A stretch of 64,000 nucleotides of DNA, taken from NCBI RefSeq assembly GCF_004522235.1, contig NZ_SDLT01000001.1, positions 62,001 through 126,000 on the forward strand, given 5' to 3'. This document shows positions 58,676 to 64,000 of this stretch, in pieces. The notes under the pieces are model-generated. The model was not told the origin of the DNA, did not search any database, and saw only the letters and a program-made list of their open reading frames with translations. Numbering within the stretch: the first letter of the stretch is position 1; each line of letters starts with the position of its first letter. This DNA is from Amycolatopsis nivea (GTDB lineage: Bacteria; Actinomycetota; Actinomycetes; Mycobacteriales; Pseudonocardiaceae). The position numbers and the translations under genes are program-made.

Positions 58676-58702
58676 GGTCACCTTTTCCCGTCTCGATCCG
58701 TC
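58676..58702 (+). promoter_or_regulatory. ECF41-like promoter before the flavodoxin-like reductase gene
   Basis: GGTCACC (58676-58682), 16-base spacer, CGTC (58699-58702), close to the ECF41 consensus TGTCACA-N16-CGTC. It points toward the reductase at 58747, leaving a leader of about 35 bases with a gaggagagga ribosome site. This is the expected arrangement: ECF41 sigma factors usually control the adjacent oxidoreductase-type gene. Confidence 0.6.
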
Positions 58703-58746
58703 ATGGGAGTGCCGGCCCGAGGACCAAGGACGAGGAGAGGAACCGG

Positions 58747-59430
58747 ATGACCGTCATGCTAGCGCCCTTGCTGCACGTCGATTCGAGCGCCGACCGCGAG
58801 GCGTCGGTGAGCAGGCAGCTGGGCGCGTTGTTCGCCGACGAGTGGCGGAGCGGCGGCGGGACCGTGCGGCACCGCGACGTGTCCGCCGAACCGGTGCCGC
58901 CGCTGCGCGAGGCGTACGCGCGGCTCGGCCGCCGGGTGGAACGCAAGGGAGTGCTGTCGCTGGAAGACATCGCGACGCTGATCGCGGACGACGACGAACA
59001 GCGCGAATGGGACCTGACGCTGCCGCTGGTGAACGAGGTGCGCGAAGCCCGCGCCGTGCTGATCGGGGTGCCGATGTACAACTTCGGCGTGCCCGCGACG
59101 CTCAAGGCGTGGATCGACCGGATCAGCTTCCCCGGCGTGTTCGCCGATCCGGAAACCGGCCGGAAACTGCTGGCGGACAAGGACTTCGTGATCGTCAACG
59201 CCCGCGGCGGCGGATACGGTCCCGGCACGCCGCGCGAGGCGTTCGAGTTCCAGGAGTCGTATCTGCGCGCCTACCTCGCCGACAAGGGCGTGGAGCGGCT
59301 GACGTTCGTGTCCCAGGAGTTCACCCGGGTCGGCGACGTCCCCGCGCTGGACGGGCTCGAGGACCTGGCCGCCGCGTCGCGCGAGGCGGCCAGGTCCCGG
59401 GTCGTCGAGCTGGCGCGGGCTATCCGGTGA
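58747..59430 (+). CDS. Flavodoxin-like FMN-dependent NADH reductase (azoreductase family)
   Basis: 227 residues from ATG 58747. The flavodoxin-like fold of AzoR/NQO-type enzymes is clear: APLLHVDSSADREASVSRQLGALFADEW at the phosphate loop, EARAVLIGVPMYNFGVPATLKAWIDRISFPG (the P-M-Y-N-F motif that binds FMN), then KDFVIVNARGGGYGPGTPREAFEFQESYLRAYLADKG. It reduces quinones or azo compounds with NAD(P)H. The 3' end overlaps the convergent GH3 gene by 11 bases. Likely target of the divergent ECF sigma factor. Confidence 0.9.
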   Translation: MTVMLAPLLHVDSSADREASVSRQLGALFADEWRSGGGTVRHRDVSAEPVPPLREAYARLGRRVERKGVLSLEDIATLIADDDEQREWDLTLPLVNEVREARAVLIGVPMYNFGVPATLKAWIDRISFPGVFADPETGRKLLADKDFVIVNARGGGYGPGTPREAFEFQESYLRAYLADKGVERLTFVSQEFTRVGDVPALDGLEDLAAASREAARSRVVELARAIR

Positions 59431-62059
59431 GGTCGGAGCACTTCCGCGCGTCCGGATCCTTCGCCCCGCCGGGCGACCACCGCACGTTCGCGAACGACGC
59501 GGAGAACGGGCCGTCGGTGTAGACGAGGAACGGGGTGTCGATGCTCTCGAAGTCCAGCCCGCTCGCGAAGCAGGACAACGGGATCTTCACCGTCGACTTC
59601 TGCCCGGCGGGCAGATCGCCGAACAGCTTCGTCGCGTTGACCTCCGACGAGCACGGATAGACGCAGTGCAGGCTGACGACCGTCCGGTTCACCGGCGGCG
59701 AATGCACGATCACGTCGAACTCGAGCGCGCCGTCGGCGTTGGGATATCCGCGCAGATCGTCAGTGCCGCCGGGATGCTGCGAATACAGCTGTGCCGCGCC
59801 GGTGCCGGTCCACGTCGCCTTCAGGCCGTCGCCCTGGACGTTGACGTCGGCCGGGACCACGGTGATCTCCGGATGCGAAGCAGTGCCGTCCGCGCCGATC
59901 TCGGTGCCGCCCCAGTTCGACGCCGAACCGATGAAACTCTTGTACGGCGCGACATCCGTGCGGTCGTAGATCGGCAGGTCCTCGGTCGCGGTGCCGCCGC
60001 CGTCGGTTGCCCCGCAGCGGGCCGGGCCCTCGGTCTCGTCGAGTTTGCCGACGGTGGTCCGCTGGTTCGAGGTGAGGCCGTAGCCGAGCTTGAACAGCGG
60101 GTCGTAGCCGGGACTCCACGGGTTGAGCGGCGTCTGGCAGGCACTCTTCGGCCACGAGTAGGACAGCTTGCCGCGGTATCCGCCGTGGTCCTTGCCGCGC
60201 ACCAGCATGTCCGCGACGCCGCCGCCTTCGGTGCCGGGCAGCCAGGCGGCGACGAACGCGTCGGAACGGTTGAGTTCCTTGTTGACGTACAGCGGGCGGC
60301 CGCTGACGTACACCGTCACCACCGGAGTGCCCTTGCCGCTGACTTTGTCCAGCACCGCAAGGTCTTCCGGATACAGCTTCGCCGCTTCAAGGCTCTTCCG
60401 CTGCAGATCGCCGACGCCTTCCGCGTACGGAGTCTCGCCGACGACCGCGATGACCGCGTCATAGCCCTTGGGATCGACGGTGCCAGTCGGATCGAAGGTG
60501 ACGTTGGCGAGATCCTCCTTGAGCCCAGCGAGGATCGAGGTCGCTCCGGGGAAGTCCGCGTTGGTGTTCCCGGTGCCCTGCCAGGTCAGCGTCCAGCCGC
60601 CGGTCTGGTTCGAGATGCTGTCCGCGCTCTTGCCGACCACGAGCACCTTCGCGTTGCGCGCCAAGGGAAGCACGTTGCCGTTGTTCTTCAGCAGCGTCTG
60701 CGACTTCCGCACCGCGTCGCGCGCGAGTGCCTTGTCCGTCAACGCGTCCGGCGAACCGGCGTACCAGCGCTGCGAAGGCTTGCGCTCCTCGAACAGCCCG
60801 GCGCGCATCTTGACCCGCAGGATCCGGGTGACCGCGTCGTCGATGCGGGACATCGGGATCTCGCCCCCGCGCACCTGCGCGACCGTGTTGGCGATGAAGT
60901 CTTTCCAGTCGTTCGGGACCATCACGACGTCGATGCCCGCGTTGATCGCGCGCGGGCAGCTGGAGTTGGTGCAGCCGGTCACCTGGCCGATGCCGTTCCA
61001 GTCGGACACGACGAGGCCGTCGAAGCCCATCTTGCCCTTGAGGATCTGGTTGAGGACCTTGTCGCTGCCGTGGATCTTGCCCTCGTTGATGCCGAGGTCG
61101 GGGTTGGTCCAGCTGTTGAACGACGCCATGACCGTCTGCGCGCCCGCGGCGAGCGCGCCGTAGTAGCCCTGGCCGTGCAGGTTGATCATGTCCGCTTCCG
61201 ACGAAGCGTTCACGCCCTGGTCCTGGCCGTTGGTCGTGCCGCCGTCGCCGATGAAGTGCTTGGCGGTGCCGATCACGCCGTTCGCGCCGATGCGCAGGCG
61301 GGCCCCGGCTTGCAGACCGTTCATGGCCTCGTACCCGTAGGCGCGGGTGATGCGCGGGTCCTCGGAGAAGCCTTCGTACGTACGGCCCCAGCGGTCGTCC
61401 TGCACGACGGCGAGAGTCGGCGCGAACGCCCAGTCCTGGCCGGTCGCGCGGATCTGCCGTGCGGTCGAGTTCTCGACATCGCGCACCAGGCACGGATCGT
61501 GCGCCGCGCCGAGCGCGATGTTCTGCGGGAAAACAGTGGAGCCGTACACATTGTTATTCCCGTGCACGGCATCTATGCCCCAAATTACCGGAATCTTTGT
61601 CCTCGTGGCCTTGGCCGCGTCCCAATAGGAATCCGCGAGCTTGAGCCAGTCCTGCTGGCCGGCGTGCTTGTTCCCGCCCGGCCACGAGCCGCCGCCGTTG
61701 AGCACCGACCCGATCGAGTACTGGGTCACCTCGGCCGGCGTGATCGCGGCGATCTCGGGCTGGGTCATCTGCCCGACCTTTTCCTCCAGCGACATGCCGG
61801 AGACGATCTGCCTGATCCGCCATTCGTCGACCGGGTTCTTCGGCATCGCGCTGCGCACCTTGGGCCAGTCGGCCAGCTGGGGCAGCGAGTCTTCGATGCG
61901 GGCGCACCCGTTGCGGTCGAGCGCGGGACGGCCGATCTCCGGCTGGCGCGGGGGAGGGGCGGCCTGGGCGGCCTGGGCGGGGACGAGCCCGCCCAGGAGG
62001 ACGAGCGCGGCGAGCGCGACCCGGTTCCGGGCGCGCGGGGAACGTGGAGGTCTGGCCAT
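59420..62059 (-). CDS. Secreted glycoside hydrolase family 3 beta-glucosidase
   Basis: 879 residues from ATG 62059. A signal peptide (residues 1-33, VALAALVLLGGLVPAQAAQA) precedes a GH3 barrel (about 85-400) with GIDAVHGNN, TAKHFIGDGGTTNGQDQG and the nucleophile D353 in VVSDWNG. The second alpha/beta domain (410-620) holds the probable acid/base in VGETPYAEGVGD. Residues about 690-879 form an added C-terminal beta domain (DLTG end), as in exo-1,3/1,4-beta-glucanase/glucosidases. It releases glucose from beta-glucans or oligosaccharides outside the cell. Confidence 0.93.
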   Translation of the reverse strand: MARPPRSPRARNRVALAALVLLGGLVPAQAAQAAPPPRQPEIGRPALDRNGCARIEDSLPQLADWPKVRSAMPKNPVDEWRIRQIVSGMSLEEKVGQMTQPEIAAITPAEVTQYSIGSVLNGGGSWPGGNKHAGQQDWLKLADSYWDAAKATRTKIPVIWGIDAVHGNNNVYGSTVFPQNIALGAAHDPCLVRDVENSTARQIRATGQDWAFAPTLAVVQDDRWGRTYEGFSEDPRITRAYGYEAMNGLQAGARLRIGANGVIGTAKHFIGDGGTTNGQDQGVNASSEADMINLHGQGYYGALAAGAQTVMASFNSWTNPDLGINEGKIHGSDKVLNQILKGKMGFDGLVVSDWNGIGQVTGCTNSSCPRAINAGIDVVMVPNDWKDFIANTVAQVRGGEIPMSRIDDAVTRILRVKMRAGLFEERKPSQRWYAGSPDALTDKALARDAVRKSQTLLKNNGNVLPLARNAKVLVVGKSADSISNQTGGWTLTWQGTGNTNADFPGATSILAGLKEDLANVTFDPTGTVDPKGYDAVIAVVGETPYAEGVGDLQRKSLEAAKLYPEDLAVLDKVSGKGTPVVTVYVSGRPLYVNKELNRSDAFVAAWLPGTEGGGVADMLVRGKDHGGYRGKLSYSWPKSACQTPLNPWSPGYDPLFKLGYGLTSNQRTTVGKLDETEGPARCGATDGGGTATEDLPIYDRTDVAPYKSFIGSASNWGGTEIGADGTASHPEITVVPADVNVQGDGLKATWTGTGAAQLYSQHPGGTDDLRGYPNADGALEFDVIVHSPPVNRTVVSLHCVYPCSSEVNATKLFGDLPAGQKSTVKIPLSCFASGLDFESIDTPFLVYTDGPFSASFANVRWSPGGAKDPDARKCSDLTG

Positions 62060-62248
62060 CGACAGTCCGTTCTGCGGAGGGCGGCCCGGAGCGGGCCCGG
62101 TGATCCTGACCGGGCAAACCGGACTCCGTCAATCCGCCGACCGCAGTGGTTCAGTCCAATAACCGGACAGGAAACGGGACATTCGCGCGGCGCGGGCGCA
62201 GGGATAGATTGATCTCGTACGCACTGCAATCAATGGAGGACAAAGCGG

Positions 62249-62992
62249 ATGCGCAAGGAAAAGCCAGACGTTCCGGCCGCTGACGGGACCGCGGACGCGT
62301 ACTTGGCCGTGCCGGACGGCGGGCCGCATCCCGGGGTGCTGCTCTTCCCGGACGCGTTCGGGCTGCGGCCGCGGATCGAGGAGATGGCCGACCGCATCGC
62401 CGAGAAGGGCTATGCCGTGCTCGCGCCGAACCTGCTCTACCGCGGCGGCCGGACGCCGCTGGTGGACTTCGCCGCTCTGGAAGACCCGGAGCGACGGGGC
62501 GAGGTCTTCGGCAAGCTGATGCCCATGATCGAGGCCTTGGACACCGAGGCGATCACTCGCGACGCGGAGAAGTACCTGGACTGGTTCGCCGCGCAGGACG
62601 GCGTCGCGCCGGGGCCGGTCGTGATCACCGGGTACTGCATGGGCGGCACGAACGCGCTGCGCGTGATCGAGGCGTTCCCGGACCGGGTCAAGGCGATCGC
62701 GTCGTTCCACGGCGGACGCCTCGCCACCGACCAGCCGGACAGCCCGCACCTGCGGGTCGGCTCGATCACCGGCGAGGTGTACTTCGGGCACGCCGACCAG
62801 GACCCGTCGGCCACCGCCGAGCAGATCAAGACGCTCGAGCACGCGCTCGACGAGGCCGGGGTGACCTACCGCTCGGAGGTGTACGAGGGCGCGTCGCACG
62901 GGTTCACGATGTCGGACACGGCGGCGTATCACGAGGAGGGCGAGAAGCGGCACTGGGAGAACCTGTTCGCGCTCCTGGAGCGGGTGCGCTGA
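62249..62992 (+). CDS. Dienelactone hydrolase-family protein
   Basis: 247 residues from ATG 62249 (tggaggacaaagcgg upstream). Nucleophile C130 in VITGYCMGGTNALRV, the acid in GHADQDPS and the His in GASHGFTM form the Cys-Asp-His set of dienelactone hydrolases. N-terminal ADAYLAVPDGGPHPGVLLFPDAFGLRPRIEEMADRIAEKGYAVLAPNLLYRGG is typical. Although the family name comes from chlorocatechol breakdown, no such pathway genes are nearby and many members are general esterases. Divergent from the GH3 gene. Confidence 0.92.
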   Translation: MRKEKPDVPAADGTADAYLAVPDGGPHPGVLLFPDAFGLRPRIEEMADRIAEKGYAVLAPNLLYRGGRTPLVDFAALEDPERRGEVFGKLMPMIEALDTEAITRDAEKYLDWFAAQDGVAPGPVVITGYCMGGTNALRVIEAFPDRVKAIASFHGGRLATDQPDSPHLRVGSITGEVYFGHADQDPSATAEQIKTLEHALDEAGVTYRSEVYEGASHGFTMSDTAAYHEEGEKRHWENLFALLERVR

Positions 62993-63003
62993 CCTGCGGA
63001 AGA

Positions 63004-63045
63004 GCAGGGCCCGGCACGCGGGACGCGCGCGCGGCCGGGCCCTGC
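63004..63045 (+). terminator. Terminator-like hairpin after the dienelactone hydrolase gene
   Basis: Arms GCAGGGCCCGGC (63004-63015) and GCCGGGCCCTGC (63034-63045) are perfect complements with an 18-base GC-rich loop, 12 bases after the stop. There is no T-run, as is common for actinomycete terminators. Confidence 0.6.
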
Positions 63046-63080
63046 GCGCGGAATCGGCGGCGGCCGTTTACGCTGGCCGC

Positions 63081-63437
63081 ATGGCCGAAGGTGCGCTGTG
63101 CCGCGAACCGGTGGAGCTGACCGGGCGCGAGCGCTCGGTCCTGCGGAGCGTCGCGGTCCGCGGGACGGAGCCCGAGCTGTTCTGCGAGCTGGAGGCCGGG
63201 CACGGCCACGAGCACGCGACGCCCGTCGGCGGACGCGGCGAGGAGCCGCTGATGTGGCTGCGCTGGTGGCCCGGCCGCCGCGTGCTGGAGACCCGCGCGC
63301 GATGCGGCGCGGAGTCCGACGAGGGCGTTTTCTGCCGGGTTCCCGGCGGGCACGAGGGCAGCCACAGCTACGAGCTGGCCGAGCCCGAGGAGGCCTGGCC
63401 GCTGGCCGACGCGGGCCTGTTCGCCGGCCGCCGGTAA
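63081..63437 (+). CDS. Small Cys/His-rich protein, unknown function
   Basis: 118 residues from ATG 63081. It contains two similar blocks: ELFCELEAGHGHEHATPVG (about residues 32-50) and VFCRVPGGHEGSHSYELAEP (about 83-100), each with Cys followed by G-H-x2-x-H spacing that could form one or two zinc sites; a further Cys lies in RARCGAESD. The middle is Trp/Arg-rich (WLRWWPGRRVLE). The repeated C-x(6)-G-H-x-x-x-H pattern is common in small actinomycete proteins that bind metal. Function unknown; 12 bases from phoU. Confidence 0.65.
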   Translation: MAEGALCREPVELTGRERSVLRSVAVRGTEPELFCELEAGHGHEHATPVGGRGEEPLMWLRWWPGRRVLETRARCGAESDEGVFCRVPGGHEGSHSYELAEPEEAWPLADAGLFAGRR

Positions 63438-63449
63438 AGTCGCTCGACA

Positions 63450-64000
63450 TGCGCGAAGGCTTCCAGGACGACCTGAAACAGCTCGAAGGGCGTCTGGCGG
63501 CGATGGCCGAGGCGGCGGCGGAGGCGATGCGCCGGGCCACCCGGGCGCTGCTGACCATGGACCTGCCGCTGGCCGAGCAGGTGCTCAGCGGCGACGCCGA
63601 CCTCGACGACCAGCGCGCGACCTGCGAGGACGAGGCGTATTCGCTGCTCGCCCTGCAAGCCCCGGTGGCCGGCGACCTGCGCGCCGTGCTGGCCGCGGTG
63701 TACTGCGCGGAGAAGCTCGAGCGGATGGGCGATCTCGCCGCGCACATCGCGGGCACCGCGCGCCGCGGCCACCCGGAGCCGACCGTTCCCGCCGATCTGG
63801 AGGCGGTGTTCGCGGAACTGGGCGAGGTCACCTCGGCGATGGCCGAGCGGCTCGCCGACCTCGTGCACGGCGAGGCCCGCGGCGGCTACGCCGAACTGAG
63901 CCGCGCCGACGAGCGCGTGGACGAACTGCACGCCCGCGTGATGGCGACGGTCACCGCCCCGGACTGGACGCAGGACCAGCGGATCGCGGTCGCGCTGAGC
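63450..64000 (+). CDS. phoU: PhoU-family phosphate signalling protein, 3'-truncated by the window edge
   Basis: 183 codons from ATG 63450 to the edge; a full PhoU has about 215-225 residues. The helical-bundle pattern is typical: MREGFQDDLKQLEGRLAAMAEAAAEAMRRATRALL, LDDQRATCEDEAYSLLALQAPVAGDLRAVLAAVYCAEKLERMGDLAAHIAGTARR. The second bundle begins ELGEVTSAMAERLADLV. The metal-binding E/D-x3-D/H positions (EKLERMGDLAAHI) are present. PhoU links the Pst phosphate transporter to the PhoR kinase; pst genes are not in the window. Confidence 0.9.

Overview
The window is very GC-rich actinomycete DNA with short intergenic gaps, many GTG starts and 4-nt stop/start overlaps. Type VII secretion accessory genes, a mycothiol-type DsbA-like oxidoreductase, several F420/flavin-type luciferase-like monooxygenases and the style of the intergenic palindromes point to the Pseudonocardiaceae, most likely Amycolatopsis. 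This is inferred from gene content; no rRNA or species marker is present. I saw no tRNA, rRNA, CRISPR array, transposase or phage gene.

Layout. 0-4.5 kb: ESX (type VII secretion) accessory genes (EspG-like, a WXG-containing protein with a long Gly/Pro repeat tail, an EspC-like protein, a YbaB-like protein). 4.6-13.6 kb: housekeeping and accessory genes (YjbR-like protein, ATP-dependent DNA ligase, TetR-controlled hydrolase plus luciferase-like oxidoreductase, cupin, MHS transporter, secreted SGNH hydrolase, sedolisin peptidase). 13.6-17.6 kb: L,D-transpeptidase lipoprotein, VOC protein and a SigB/SigF-type stress sigma module (sigma, anti-sigma, STAS antagonist) around a DUF151 protein. 17.6-18.5 kb: non-coding DNA with a degenerate direct-repeat array. 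18.5-27.3 kb: luciferase-like oxidoreductases, PadR/P450 pair, GH2 glycosidase, sirtuin, secreted PI-PLC-like protein.

27.4-35 kb is the most interesting stretch. An ATP-grasp ligase is followed by a large unannotated protein in which I read a papain-like Gln-Cys-His-Asn arrangement. The pair sits behind a near-perfect SigB/SigF-type promoter (GTTT-N15-GGGTAT). It converges on a complete pqqA-C-D-E-B pyrroloquinoline quinone cluster whose far end abuts the N-terminal stump of a DUF6461-like gene. No PQQ-dependent dehydrogenase lies in the window.

35-43.8 kb: a Tat-exported GH2 glycosidase, a palindrome-rich spacer, then an IclR-regulated aromatic module (benzoylformate decarboxylase, aldehyde dehydrogenase, aromatic-acid transporter) that would turn benzoylformate into benzoate. 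43.8-50.8 kb: a probable four-gene operon, mgtA - MgtC-like - fused ABC permease - ABC ATPase, divergent from an ArsR regulator. 50.8-64 kb: mixed accessory genes, including an XRE regulator, an AraC regulator beside an NmrA-like reductase, a divergent MarR/SnoaL pair with a leaderless consensus promoter, an ECF sigma factor divergent from a flavodoxin-like reductase with an ECF41-like promoter, a secreted GH3 glucosidase, a dienelactone hydrolase and the start of phoU.

How they fit together: the stress sigma factor is a plausible driver of the ATP-grasp/cysteine-hydrolase pair. Several regulators sit beside readable operators, so much of the window can be read as small self-contained regulator-plus-target units.
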